From Polyangiaceae bacterium (GTDB lineage: Bacteria; Myxococcota_A; Polyangia; Polyangiales; Polyangiaceae), in contig JABTUA010000003.1 in the NCBI GenBank assembly GCA_015075635.1, positions 2,108,001 through 2,172,000 on the forward strand: 64,000 bases of DNA, read 5' to 3'. This document shows, piece after piece, positions 32,485 through 41,448 of this stretch. Numbering within the stretch: the first letter of the stretch is position 1; each line of letters opens with the position of its first letter. The notes beneath the pieces are model-generated. The model was not told the DNA's origin, ran no database searches, and saw nothing but the letters and a program-made list of their open reading frames with translations. The position numbers were made by a program, and so were the translations under genes.

Positions 32485-33967
32485 GCTCGGCGCCGGCTTC
32501 GCTGACGCTGAAGCCCGCCGCTTCTAGCGCGGGCCTGAGGGCCGCCAGGTCGCCCGCAATCACCACCACCAACCGAGTCTCGTCGATGCGCGTGGCCTCC
32601 TTCGCGACCTCCGCGGTGGTGCGGGCGCCGAGGAGCTTCGAGAGCTCGCTGTGATAGCTGGGCGGTAGCCCCAACACGAAGCCGGTGCCGACGTCGGTCG
32701 CGACCCGATCGACCTCGAGCAGACGGGCGCCGAGCGAGCTCGCGAGATCCGCGCGGGCGCGGGCCACTTCTTCGTCCGCGATGGGCGCGCCGCGGCTCGG
32801 ATCCCTGGCTCGACCCAGCTCTCCGATCAGCTCCGTGAGCGCCGGCGCGGTCACGCCCGCCTCCACTCGGGTCGAGACCACGAGCGCGCCCGAGTCGCGC
32901 GTCGCGATCGCGTCGGAGCGAGCGCCGTAGGTGAAGGCGTTCTTCTCGCGCAGGTTCTGGTTGATGCGCGAGGTGAACAGGCCGCCCAAGAGCGAGCTCA
33001 GGAGCTGGCGGGCCTCGTGCCCGGGCTCGGAGCGCTTGGGGAACGGTTGGGCCACGAAGAGCGCGCTCTGCACCGCGCCGGGGCGGTTCACCACCACCAC
33101 GCGCGTCTTGTCGGGGGCCGGCGGCGCGGCGCTCTTTGGCGCGGGCGGCGCCGGCCCTGGCTTCCAAGCGCCGAAGGCCTTCTGGGCCGACGCGCGCAGC
33201 GCCCCGAAATCCAGCTCGCCGACCACCACCAACGCGCTCTCGCCCGGCACGAAGCGCTCGGAGTGGAACTTGGCCAGGTCCTTTGCCGTGAGCTTCTGCA
33301 CGTCCGGAATGCTGCCGCCGACCGGAGCCCCCCGGGGCTCTCCCCAGAGCAGGCGGAGCCCCGCGAGCGACGCCAGCCGATCCGGCGCCTGGCGCTCGGC
33401 CGTGAGCCCGTCGATCCACTCGCGCTTGACCCGCTCGAGCTCCTTCGGGGAAAAGGCGGGCCTCTGCACGACCTCGGCCAGGAGCTCGAGGCCCGCCTCG
33501 ACGTCGGCGCTGAGCGTGGTGATGCCCACCGTCGAGTAGTCCCGTCCGGCGTCGTGATCCAGGGTCGAGCCCAACGACTCCGCCGCCTCGGCCAGCGCCA
33601 GCGCGGAGCGAGCGGTCGTCCCCTCGGTGAGCAGACGCGCGGTCAAGGCCGCGAGCCCGCTCTTGCCCTTCGGCACCGCGCTCGCGCCGTGCCGCACGAC
33701 GACCGACAGCGAGGCTACCTGTGCCGGCCGCTTCACGAACAGCAGGGTCAGCCCGTTGTCGAGCTTCGCGCTTTCGGGGACGGGATAGCTCAGGTCGACT
33801 CGGGGGCCCGCTGGCGGTACGGCGGCCCGCCAGCTCTCGGGCGCGGCGCTCGGCGAGGCGGACGGCTGGGGGGCGGTCGGCGCGGGCGTCGGGCGCACGG
33901 GACCTTGGGCTGCGCAGGCCGCGAGCGCGAGCGCGAGCACGAGCAGACAGAACCAGCGGAGCTTCAC
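32474..33967 (-). CDS. M16-family non-catalytic subunit lipoprotein
   Basis: 497 residues. Lipoprotein signal to Cys18 (LAAC), a Pro/Ala/Ser linker, then two M16-type alpha/beta halves (about 55-270 and 285-495). The zinc motif HxxEH is replaced by Ala107, Ala110 and Arg111 in the aligned segment SGLAALTARLL, so it is not catalytic. The second half keeps RINQNLREKNAFTYGA. It overlaps the catalytic partner gene by ATGA, as in heterodimeric M16 pairs of the PqqL/MPP type. Probably an envelope peptidase complex. Confidence 0.88.
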   Translation of the reverse strand: MKLRWFCLLVLALALAACAAQGPVRPTPAPTAPQPSASPSAAPESWRAAVPPAGPRVDLSYPVPESAKLDNGLTLLFVKRPAQVASLSVVVRHGASAVPKGKSGLAALTARLLTEGTTARSALALAEAAESLGSTLDHDAGRDYSTVGITTLSADVEAGLELLAEVVQRPAFSPKELERVKREWIDGLTAERQAPDRLASLAGLRLLWGEPRGAPVGGSIPDVQKLTAKDLAKFHSERFVPGESALVVVGELDFGALRASAQKAFGAWKPGPAPPAPKSAAPPAPDKTRVVVVNRPGAVQSALFVAQPFPKRSEPGHEARQLLSSLLGGLFTSRINQNLREKNAFTYGARSDAIATRDSGALVVSTRVEAGVTAPALTELIGELGRARDPSRGAPIADEEVARARADLASSLGARLLEVDRVATDVGTGFVLGLPPSYHSELSKLLGARTTAEVAKEATRIDETRLVVVIAGDLAALRPALEAAGFSVSEAGAELTR

Positions 33968-35346
33968 GGCTTCTTCTCCACCGGCTTCGGCAGCGTGGTC
34001 ACCACGACTCGGCGCGACGGATCCAGATGCTGCTTCACGACCCGAGCCACGTCCTCTGGCGTCACACCTTCGAGGCTCGCGTGGTACTGCTTCAGGTAAC
34101 CCGGGTCGCCCAGGTAGTGGTTGAAGCGCTGGAGCAGGCCGGCGCGCCCCGACTCGCCGTCGCGACCGTTCAAGAGCTGGACCTGCGCCATCAGGTCCAC
34201 CAGGAGGCGGCGCCGAGCGCGAGCGAGCTCGGCGTTGCTCGGCCCCTTGTCACCGAGGTCTTTCAGCACCGCGTCGAGCGCTGCTTCGACGTCCTTCGGA
34301 GCCTTGCCCGACGCCGCCACCGCGCTCACCGAGAAGATGCCGGCGAGCGCGTTGGGATCCAGATCGGCATCGACCTCCGCGGCCAGCTTCTTCTCGACCA
34401 CCAGCTTCTTGTAGAGCGACGTCGCCTTGCCGCCCGCGAGCACCGCGGCGGCCACCTCGAGCGCGGCGGCGTCCTTCGAATAGGCCGGCGGCGTGATCCA
34501 ACCCATGCTCACCTTGGCGAGCTCGACGGGCTCGGTGACCTCCTTCCGGACGCTGTCGCGGAGGGGGGCCGTCGGCGCCCGGCTGACCTTCGGCTTGGGC
34601 TTCTTCGGCAGCGTGCCGAAGTAGCGCGCGATCCAGCGCTTGGCCTGCGCCGGCTCGAAGTCGCCGGCGAGGGTCAAGGTCGCGTTGGAGGGCGCGTAGT
34701 AAGCTCGGAAGAAGCTCTCCGCGTCACCGAGCTTGGCCGCGTCCAGGTCCGCCATCGAGCCGATCACCGCGCCGTGGTACGGGTGACCCTTGGGGAACAG
34801 CGTGTCGAGCAGCGTCAGGCTGCTGGGCCCGTAGGGCGCGTCTTCGTAGGACTGGCGTCGTTCGTTCTTGACCACACCGCGCTGCACCTCGAGGCGGTCG
34901 GCGGACAGGGTGTCCAGGAAGAAGCCCATGCGATCGCTCTCCAGCCAGAGGCAGAGCTCGAGCTGCTCGCGGGGCACCGTCTCGAAGTAGTTCGTTCGGT
35001 CCCAGCTGGTCGTGCCGTTGACGTTCGTGGCGCCCGCGCCCTCGAGCAACGTGTCGAAGCGGTTCCCGACGTGCTTCGAGCCGGTGAACATCAGGTGCTC
35101 GAACAGGTGCGCGAAGCCCGAGCGCCCCACGGGCTCGTTCACCGGACCCACGTGGTACCAGAGGCTCACCGCCACCAGCGGCAGCGACGAGTCGCGGTGC
35201 AGAATCACCTCGAGACCGTTGTCGAGGGCGTACTTCTCGAAGGGGATCTCGGGCACCTTGGCCGCCGGCGCGGCGCGCTCGGCGCGCGCGCCGGACGGCG
35301 CCAGCGACAGGCCGAACAGGACGAGCAGCACAGCTCTCGGGCTCAT
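33964..35346 (-). CDS. M16 zinc metallopeptidase, catalytic subunit
   Basis: 460 residues from the ATG at 35346, where a signal peptide begins (cleavage near ARA at 20-22) and a TAGCGT box lies 7 bases upstream. The inverted zinc motif is intact: His80, Glu83 and His84 in AHLFEHLMF, with the third ligand Glu162 in VVKNERR. Two M16 halves follow (about 35-245 and 250-455). Secreted to the periplasm, where it should degrade peptides together with the inactive lipoprotein subunit encoded downstream with a 4-bp overlap. Confidence 0.92.
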   Translation of the reverse strand: MSPRAVLLVLFGLSLAPSGARAERAAPAAKVPEIPFEKYALDNGLEVILHRDSSLPLVAVSLWYHVGPVNEPVGRSGFAHLFEHLMFTGSKHVGNRFDTLLEGAGATNVNGTTSWDRTNYFETVPREQLELCLWLESDRMGFFLDTLSADRLEVQRGVVKNERRQSYEDAPYGPSSLTLLDTLFPKGHPYHGAVIGSMADLDAAKLGDAESFFRAYYAPSNATLTLAGDFEPAQAKRWIARYFGTLPKKPKPKVSRAPTAPLRDSVRKEVTEPVELAKVSMGWITPPAYSKDAAALEVAAAVLAGGKATSLYKKLVVEKKLAAEVDADLDPNALAGIFSVSAVAASGKAPKDVEAALDAVLKDLGDKGPSNAELARARRRLLVDLMAQVQLLNGRDGESGRAGLLQRFNHYLGDPGYLKQYHASLEGVTPEDVARVVKQHLDPSRRVVVTTLPKPVEKKP

Positions 35347-35353
35347 GCCGCGC

Positions 35354-35359
35354 ACGCTA
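35354..35359 (-). promoter_or_regulatory. Putative -10 box of the M16 operon
   Basis: TAGCGT on the minus strand, 7 bases before the ATG at 35346. Confidence 0.4.
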
Positions 35360-35510
35360 CGCCGGTCCCTGCCGTTCCGGAATGGGCCATGAGCTCGCGC
35401 AGTTCGCCTGGCGCCTGGTGCGCCCAACTTGCCCTGTCCGCGCAAATCGCTACTCTCGCGCACGAAACCGCCGGCGGGCGGGCTCAGTGCTCTCGGGGAG
35501 GAGGCTCGAC

Positions 35511-35822
35511 ATGTCGACTCGGAAGGCTGTCTGGATCTTGATCCTGGCCAACGCGGCCCTGGCACCGGCGCTCGGCGTGGGCACGTTCGTCGAGGCCGCG
35601 GAGGCGGCTCCCGGCGCGCGCTATCGCGTCGGCATGCGCGTGCGCGCCAAGCGCACCTGCACCGTGCAAGGTTTCGAGGTCAAGAAGGGCGTGGTGCTGG
35701 CCGTGGCCGCCGTGCAGAGCGACGACAAGGGCAAGGTCCTGTCGGTCGATCTCGTCGTGAGCGGGATGACGATCAGCAACGTGCCCGTGCAGGTCGTGGA
35801 CGCGTCGTTCTCACCGGCCTAG
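35511..35822 (+). CDS. Small secreted beta-rich protein
   Basis: 103 residues. A signal peptide (VWILILANAALAPALGVG) is followed by a ~70-residue domain with alternating strands (RYRVGMRVRAKRTC, KKGVVLAVAAVQSD, KVLSVDLVVSG). One of the few genes here with a strong Shine-Dalgarno (GGGAGGAGG, 7 bases before the ATG). The stop shares CTAG with the convergent SGNH gene. No family recognised. Confidence 0.7.
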   Translation: MSTRKAVWILILANAALAPALGVGTFVEAAEAAPGARYRVGMRVRAKRTCTVQGFEVKKGVVLAVAAVQSDDKGKVLSVDLVVSGMTISNVPVQVVDASFSPA

Positions 35823-36535
35823 GGACCTGGCTTCGGCAGCGGCGAACCCGTCGGCACCGGCTCCTGCCCGCCCAGCTCGCGCCACACCGCGTCGGCCCAG
35901 CGCCAGCCTGCGCTCCAGCTCGGGTGCCGGCCGTCCTCCATGCGCGGCAAGTCGAGCTTCGCCGAGTCGAGGTAGCGACAGTGTCCGAGGTTCTGCCGGA
36001 GCACCGCGATGAAGCCGGTGTCCGGCTTCCACAGCGGCGGCCCGATCCAGAGGCAGGGCCGACCGCGCGTGTCCGCCACGATCTGCTTCACCGCCGGGCC
36101 GCGGCGCTCGGGCTTGGGGTCGAACAGCTCGTTCGAGCCCAACGAGATCAGCACCAGCTCCGGGTCGTACTTGTACATCGCGTCCTGAAGCAGGCGCTTC
36201 TGGGCCCAGTCGAGCGTGCTGGTGGAGACCGTGCTCTCGATCCAGTAGTTCCTGCCGCTCTTCGTGAAGATGGGCCGCAGGTAGTTGCCGACGAGCGGCG
36301 CCATCGAGTCGCCGACGTGCAGCACGCGCGACGCCTGCGCCGCGGGCACGACTCCGGCGTCGCTCTTCAAGCTCAGAGCTTCGAACGCCGGCGAGGCGTC
36401 GGGTCGGGGTGGTGGCTCGTGCGGGGTCGCCGACGGCGTCACGGGCGCCTCCGCGGCGCGCGCCGTCGCGCCCGGGGTGGTGTCCGGGGAGCAGGCCGGG
36501 AGTAGGCACAGCGGGAGCAGCCAGACCGAGCGCAC
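35819..36535 (-). CDS. SGNH/GDSL-type hydrolase lipoprotein
   Basis: 238 residues, GTG start. Signal peptide to a lipobox (LLPAC), a Pro/Ala linker, then an SGNH fold. Block I has HVGDSM with the nucleophile Ser, block III LGSNE with Asn, and block V DGRHPS with the Asp/His pair. It should be an esterase or acyl/acetyl hydrolase acting on an envelope glycan or lipid. No neighbour gives the substrate; the gene is convergent with a small secreted protein and divergent from selA. Confidence 0.82.
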   Translation of the reverse strand: MRSVWLLPLCLLPACSPDTTPGATARAAEAPVTPSATPHEPPPRPDASPAFEALSLKSDAGVVPAAQASRVLHVGDSMAPLVGNYLRPIFTKSGRNYWIESTVSTSTLDWAQKRLLQDAMYKYDPELVLISLGSNELFDPKPERRGPAVKQIVADTRGRPCLWIGPPLWKPDTGFIAVLRQNLGHCRYLDSAKLDLPRMEDGRHPSWSAGWRWADAVWRELGGQEPVPTGSPLPKPGP

Positions 36536-36596
36536 GACCCGCCCATTGTCCCCCGAACCGCCGGCCGTGGGGCAAGCTCCCCGCCACCGATTCCGC

Positions 36597-36602
36597 TATG
36601 GT
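36597..36602 (+). promoter_or_regulatory. Putative -10 box of selA
   Basis: TATGGT, ending 6 bases before the GTG at 36609; the frame's upstream extension is therefore not translated. Confidence 0.45.
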
Positions 36603-36608
36603 CGCGGC

Positions 36609-37976
36609 GTGGAGCTCAGCAAGCTGCCCAAGGTGGACAAGGTCGTCGATGCCCCCGAGCTCGGTCAGGTGCGGGGAGCGCTGGGCAGGAAGGCCGTGAC
36701 GGTGCTCGCGCGGGGCGTGATCGCTCAGCTTCGAGCGGAGGTGCTGGGAGGGAGCGCGGCCCCGAGCTTCGAAGCGGTGGTCGCCCAGGTCCAGGCCCGC
36801 GCCGCGGCCCGGCTGCGCGCCGGGCTCAGGCCCGTGATCAACGCAACCGGCGTGATCTTGCACACGAATCTAGGCCGGGCGCCGCTGCCCCAGGCGAGCC
36901 TCCGGCGCATCACCGAGACCGCCGGCTGCTACTCGACGCTGGAGCTCGACGCCGAGACGGGGGTGCGGACCCGGCGCGGCGTGCAAGTGGAGCTGGCGCT
37001 GGCCGAGCTGATCGGGGCCGAAGACGCGCTGCTCGTGAACAACAACGCCGCCGCGGTGCTGCTCGCGCTGAGCTCGCTCGCTGCCGGGCGCGAGGTCGTC
37101 GTCTCCCGGGGCGAGCTGGTCGAGATCGGCGGCGGGTTTCGCATCCCGGAGGTGCTGGCGCGCTCCGGCGCGCGCCTCGTCGAGGTCGGCACCACGAACC
37201 GCACGCGCGCTTCGGACTACGCCCGCGCCATCGGCACCGAGACCGCTTGCTTGCTCCGCGTCCATCCCAGCAACTTCAAGATCTCGGGCTTCGCCGAGCG
37301 ACCCCTGCTCTCGGAGCTCGTCGCCGTCGCCCGGGAGCGCGGCATCCCGCTGGTCAAGGATCTCGGCGGCGGGCTCGTCGTCGAGCTGCCGGCTTCGATA
37401 GCCGGGTCGGATCTCGAGCGGGAGCCGAGCGTGCAGGCGTGTCTCCGTGCCGGGGCGGATCTGGTCTGCTTCAGCCTCGACAAGCTCTTCGGCGGGCCGC
37501 AGGGCGGGGTCATCGCGGGACGCGCTGCCCTGGTGCGAGAGTTACGCGACGATCCGCTGGCGCGTGCGCTTCGGCTGGACAAGCTGGCGCTGGCGGCGCT
37601 CGACGGCGTGCTCGACGCCTACCAGCGGGGCGCGCTGGGGGAGATCCCCGTTCATGCGTTGCTCGCGACCTCCACCGCCGAGCTAGCGGCGCGCGTGGAC
37701 GTCTGGATCGCGGCGCTGGGCCAGGGGATCGTCGCGGACCGGGTCGAGTGCCAGAGCGCCATCGGCGGCGGCACCCTTGCGGAAGCTCCGGTAGCTTCGG
37801 TGGCCCTGCGTCTCTCGACCCCGGACCCCGAGGCGCTCGCGCAACGCCTGCGATCCGGTGCCGTCCCGGTTCTCGGCCGTGTCGTGGAAGGTGCGCTCCT
37901 GCTCGACGCGCGCACGGTTTTCCCCGAGCAAGACGGCGAAGTCGTCGCCGCCTTGAAGAGAGCCTGCTCGACCTGA
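36609..37976 (+). CDS. selA: L-seryl-tRNA(Sec) selenium transferase
   Basis: 455 residues, GTG start. N-terminal tRNA-binding helices with the SelA signature RPVINATGVILHTNLGRAPL (75-94). The PLP domain follows, with the cofactor lysine Lys292 in SLDKLFGGPQGG. SelA converts Ser-tRNA(Sec) to Sec-tRNA(Sec) using selenophosphate, as a cytoplasmic decamer in known cases. Together with selB and tRNA-Sec about 10 kb downstream it shows that the organism makes selenoproteins. selD is not in the window. Confidence 0.95.
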   Translation: MELSKLPKVDKVVDAPELGQVRGALGRKAVTVLARGVIAQLRAEVLGGSAAPSFEAVVAQVQARAAARLRAGLRPVINATGVILHTNLGRAPLPQASLRRITETAGCYSTLELDAETGVRTRRGVQVELALAELIGAEDALLVNNNAAAVLLALSSLAAGREVVVSRGELVEIGGGFRIPEVLARSGARLVEVGTTNRTRASDYARAIGTETACLLRVHPSNFKISGFAERPLLSELVAVARERGIPLVKDLGGGLVVELPASIAGSDLEREPSVQACLRAGADLVCFSLDKLFGGPQGGVIAGRAALVRELRDDPLARALRLDKLALAALDGVLDAYQRGALGEIPVHALLATSTAELAARVDVWIAALGQGIVADRVECQSAIGGGTLAEAPVASVALRLSTPDPEALAQRLRSGAVPVLGRVVEGALLLDARTVFPEQDGEVVAALKRACST

Positions 37977-38009
37977 CGGCCGAGGCTCGAACCGGGGGTG
38001 GACCCGTAG

Positions 38010-38015
38010 TAAGCT
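38010..38015 (+). promoter_or_regulatory. Putative -10 box of the cysteine-repeat gene
   Basis: TAAGCT, 6 bases before the GTG at 38022. Confidence 0.4.
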
Positions 38016-38021
38016 CGTGCT

Positions 38022-39977
38022 GTGGTGCGGCGCATACTCGTCCTTCTGGGTCTCGTCCTGATGCTCCTGCCCGCCTTCGGAGGCTGTGGCGTCACCGAAG
38101 AGGGAGGGCTGGAGCCGGACTCGGGCGTCGGGGGCACCGGCAACGACGGCGGTGGAGGTATCGGTGGGGGACAGTGCTTCCCCGGGGACAAGCTCTGCCC
38201 GGATCCGAAGGACCCGCTCGAGACCCTGTGCGTGAAGGCCGACGTACCCGCGAACGGCTGCAGCGCGTCACCGGCCTGCGCTGCCTGCGCCGTGCCGCAC
38301 GCGACGGCGGCCTGCGCGGGGGGCAACTGCGCGGTCGGGCAGTGCGACCCGGGCTGGGCCGACTGCAACAACAACCCGATCGACGGCTGCGAGTCCGATC
38401 TGAACGGCGACAAGAACCACTGCGGCAACTGCGCCACGGACTGCATCACCTCCAAGGGCCCGGGCTGGATCTGCAAGGCCGGCGTGTGTGAGGTCAATCA
38501 GTGCTGCCCCAACGGGGAGCCGGCGTGTGCGACGAAGGACGACTGCGACGGCGACAAGACCAACGGCTGCGAGGTCGACAAGGCCATCGACCCCAACAAC
38601 TGCAAGACCTGCGGCAACGTCTGCTCGCTCGCCAACGCGTCGTCGGGCTGCTCGCAAGAGGTGTGCGTGGTCACGAGCTGCAACGGCGGCTGGGCGAACT
38701 GCAATTCGAACGACGTGGACGGCTGCGAGACCAACATCAACTCTGGCAACAAGGCCAACTGCGGCGCGTGCGGAAAGGCGTGCAACGAGACCAACGCCAG
38801 CGCGACCTGTATCGGCGGCACCTGCGTGCTGGCGTGCGCGGCTGGCTGGGGCAATTGCGACAACAACCCGGACAATGGCTGCGAGACGAACCTGAACACC
38901 AGCCCGCTGCACTGCAATGGCTGCAACAAGCCGTGCAACCCGCAGAACGCCAACGCGGCGGTCTGCAACAACGGGGTCTGCGACTACACCACCTGCAAGA
39001 ACGGGTACGCCGACTGCGACAACAACAGGGTGAACGGCTGCGAGATCAACATGCTCCAGAACGTGAACCACTGCGGCGGGTGCGGCAACGTGTGCCAAGC
39101 GCCGTCCGGCGGTACCGTGCTGTGCAGCAACGGGACCTGCGCGCAGAACTGCGGGAGCGGCCTCACCAACTGCAGCGGGGTGTGCGTGCCGCTGCAGACC
39201 GACATCAACAACTGCGGCACCTGCGGCACCAAGTGCACCGCCCCAGCGAACGGGACGGCTACTTGCAACGGCACATGTGGCTTCAATTGCTTGAACGGCT
39301 TTCACAAGTGCGGCAACGAGTGCAAGTCGAACACCGACGCCACGGCCTGCGGCACGAATTGCACGAATTGCCCGGCGCCTCCGAGCGGCAACGGCAGCCC
39401 GGTCTGCAACTCGGGGAGCTGCTCGGTCAACTGCAACACTGGCTTCCACAGGTGCGGCGCCGACTGCAAGTCGAACACCGATCCGACGGCATGCGGCACG
39501 ACGTGCACGAACTGCCCGGGCCCGAGCGGGGGCAACGGCAGCCCAGTCTGTAGCACCGGGACGTGCTCGATCTCGTGCAACACGGGCTATCACCTGTGCA
39601 GCGGCCAGTGCAAGTCGAACAACGACGTCGGGAGCTGCGGGACGAGCTGCTCGCCCTGTCCGAACCCGAGCGCCGGCACGGGCACCCCAACCTGCGACGG
39701 GACTTCGTGCGGCATCAGCTGCAGCTCCCCGACGCCGGACAAGTGCGGAACGGCCTGCGTCGACCTTCAGACGAGCGAGCAGCACTGCGTGACCTGCGGC
39801 ACCCCTTGTGGTGCTGGCCTGACCTGCTGCGGCAGCGGGAAAGGGTGCGTCGACACCAAGACCGACGACAACAACTGCGGCAGCTGCGGAAACAAGTGCG
39901 CGACCAACGAGACCTGCAAGAACTCGGCGTGCTGCCCGAACGGCGGTCCCGACGGCGGCGCCGACGGCGGTTGCTGA
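38022..39977 (+). CDS. Cysteine-repeat lipoprotein
   Basis: 651 residues with about 90 cysteines. Lipoprotein signal (lipobox near FGGC) and a Gly/Asp linker, then tandem disulfide-rich units. Early units follow CxxxWxNCNxNxxDGCExN...NCGxCGxxC (about residues 100-380). Later units read NGFHKCGxxCKSNTDxxxCGTxCTNCP (about 430-560) and a last unit ends with CCGSGKGCVDTKTDDNNCGSCG. Such proteins are presumably rigid, disulfide-locked surface rods or adhesins. Two adjacent GTG codons could start it (38022 or 38025). Nothing shows a ligand. Confidence 0.8.
   Translation: MVRRILVLLGLVLMLLPAFGGCGVTEEGGLEPDSGVGGTGNDGGGGIGGGQCFPGDKLCPDPKDPLETLCVKADVPANGCSASPACAACAVPHATAACAGGNCAVGQCDPGWADCNNNPIDGCESDLNGDKNHCGNCATDCITSKGPGWICKAGVCEVNQCCPNGEPACATKDDCDGDKTNGCEVDKAIDPNNCKTCGNVCSLANASSGCSQEVCVVTSCNGGWANCNSNDVDGCETNINSGNKANCGACGKACNETNASATCIGGTCVLACAAGWGNCDNNPDNGCETNLNTSPLHCNGCNKPCNPQNANAAVCNNGVCDYTTCKNGYADCDNNRVNGCEINMLQNVNHCGGCGNVCQAPSGGTVLCSNGTCAQNCGSGLTNCSGVCVPLQTDINNCGTCGTKCTAPANGTATCNGTCGFNCLNGFHKCGNECKSNTDATACGTNCTNCPAPPSGNGSPVCNSGSCSVNCNTGFHRCGADCKSNTDPTACGTTCTNCPGPSGGNGSPVCSTGTCSISCNTGYHLCSGQCKSNNDVGSCGTSCSPCPNPSAGTGTPTCDGTSCGISCSSPTPDKCGTACVDLQTSEQHCVTCGTPCGAGLTCCGSGKGCVDTKTDDNNCGSCGNKCATNETCKNSACCPNGGPDGGADGGC
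38340..39930 (+). repeat. Coding repeats for cysteine-rich units
   Basis: Imperfect repeats of roughly 120-150 bp within the lipoprotein gene, each encoding a CGxCGxxC-containing unit. The closest pair lies near 39300-39520, where the HKCGNECKSNTD-type unit recurs as HRCGADCKSNTD. Confidence 0.6.
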
Positions 39978-39998
39978 GCAAGCCGGGAGCGTGAGGAC

Positions 39999-41447
39999 AT
40001 GAGCCGCTTCGAGCGCCTCTCGGCTCTGGACTGCGCGTTCCTCTACGCGGAGAGCCCTACCGCCCACATGCACGTGGGCTCGCTGCTGTTCTTCGAGGAC
40101 AACGGCCTCACCGAGGCCGACATCTTCGAGCACATCCGGAGCCGGCTGCACCACGTGCCGCGCTTCCGCAAGAAGGTGCGCTTCGTGCCGGGCGGGCTGC
40201 ACCGCCCGGTGTGGATCGACGATCCGCACTTCGATCTGCGCTTCCACGTGCGCTGGACCGGCCTTCCGCGCCCCCGCGGCGAAAGCGAAGCCTTGGCCCT
40301 CATGGGCCGGCTGATGAGCCACCACCTCGATCGGCGCAAGCCCCTCTGGGAGATGTGGGTGTTCGACCTGGAGGACGGTCGCCGGGGCGTGATCCAGAAG
40401 ACCCACCACTGCCTGATCGACGGGGCCAGCGGCGTCGACCTCGGCACCGTGATGCTCGACTTCTCGGCGGACGCCCCGCACGTCGCCCCGGAGCCGTGGA
40501 CGCCCGAGGCGGAGCCGACGGACGCCGAGCTGACGCGGGACGCGCTCCTCGATCTGCGCGAGCGCCCGCGGCAGCTCCGCGACGTGGCGCGGCGCGTGTG
40601 GGAGGACCTCGAGTCACGCGAGCACCTGGCCGACAAGGCGCGCGAGGTGCTGGATGGGCTCAAGTCATTCGGGCGCGCCGCGACCGAGCTGATGCCCAAG
40701 ACCAGCCTGAACGCGCCGATCGGCGCGCACCGGCGCTATCAGATCGTGCGCGTCCCGCTGGCGGAGGTGAAGGGCGTCAAGGCTCGTTTCGGCTGCACCG
40801 TCAACGACGTGGTGCTCGCGCTGGTGACCGGCGCCTTGCGAAAGCTCCTCGTGTCTCGCCACGAGAGCGTGGAGGGTCTGGTCATGAAGGCCATGGTCCC
40901 GGTCAGCGTCCGCGACGCCTCGCAAGCGCGAACCTGGGGCAACAAGGTCAGCATGATGGCGGCAGAGCTGCCGGTGGGGGAGGCGGAGCCGCACGCCCGT
41001 ATCGTCCGCCTGCGCGATCGCATGGCCGACCTCAAGGCCTCGCGCCAGGCGGTCGGGGCGGACTTCTGGGTGCAGCTCGGTGAATACGCGCCGCCGACCC
41101 TGCTCTCGCTGGTGGGGCGCGCCGTGGCGCTCCAGCGCATGGTGAACCTGGTCGTCACCAACGTTCCGGGGCCGCAGTTCCCGCTCTATCTGCGCGGCGC
41201 GCGCATGCTCGAGGCCTTCCCCTACGTGCCCGTGTTCGCGCACAACCCGCTCAGCGTTGCCGTCTTGTCCTACGACGGCAGCCTGGGCTTCGGCCTGACG
41301 GGGGACTGGGATCGCGTGCCGGATCTCGAGGTGTTCGCGGCAGGGATCCGCGAGGCTCTCGCGGAGCTCGGCCCGCCCGCCGAAGAGAAGCCCAAGGCGA
41401 AGCGCGCGCGCAAACGCAAGCCTGGTGTCGCGCAGCGGGCGAGCTGA
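39999..41447 (+). CDS. Wax ester synthase/diacylglycerol acyltransferase (WS/DGAT)
   Basis: 482 residues, ATG with GAGG about 4-8 bases upstream. The condensing motif HHxxxDG is intact (HHCLIDG, residues 136-142). The family's C-terminal motifs are also present: NDVVLALVTGALR, a GNKVSMM-type segment and VVTNVPGPQFPLYL. The enzyme uses acyl-CoA to acylate fatty alcohols or diacylglycerol, forming neutral storage lipid at the membrane. A Lys/Arg/Ala tail ends the protein. Convergent with the isomerase gene, one base between stops. Confidence 0.93.
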   Translation: MSRFERLSALDCAFLYAESPTAHMHVGSLLFFEDNGLTEADIFEHIRSRLHHVPRFRKKVRFVPGGLHRPVWIDDPHFDLRFHVRWTGLPRPRGESEALALMGRLMSHHLDRRKPLWEMWVFDLEDGRRGVIQKTHHCLIDGASGVDLGTVMLDFSADAPHVAPEPWTPEAEPTDAELTRDALLDLRERPRQLRDVARRVWEDLESREHLADKAREVLDGLKSFGRAATELMPKTSLNAPIGAHRRYQIVRVPLAEVKGVKARFGCTVNDVVLALVTGALRKLLVSRHESVEGLVMKAMVPVSVRDASQARTWGNKVSMMAAELPVGEAEPHARIVRLRDRMADLKASRQAVGADFWVQLGEYAPPTLLSLVGRAVALQRMVNLVVTNVPGPQFPLYLRGARMLEAFPYVPVFAHNPLSVAVLSYDGSLGFGLTGDWDRVPDLEVFAAGIREALAELGPPAEEKPKAKRARKRKPGVAQRAS

Positions 41448-41448
41448 C

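Noticed and set aside
28734..33419. A single open frame of 1561 codons on the minus strand
   Set aside because: Only its last 422 codons encode a real protein (histidine kinase). The rest is an Arg/Gly/Pro-rich shadow of the REC-PAS sensor and the M16 gene in other frames, a product of high G+C.
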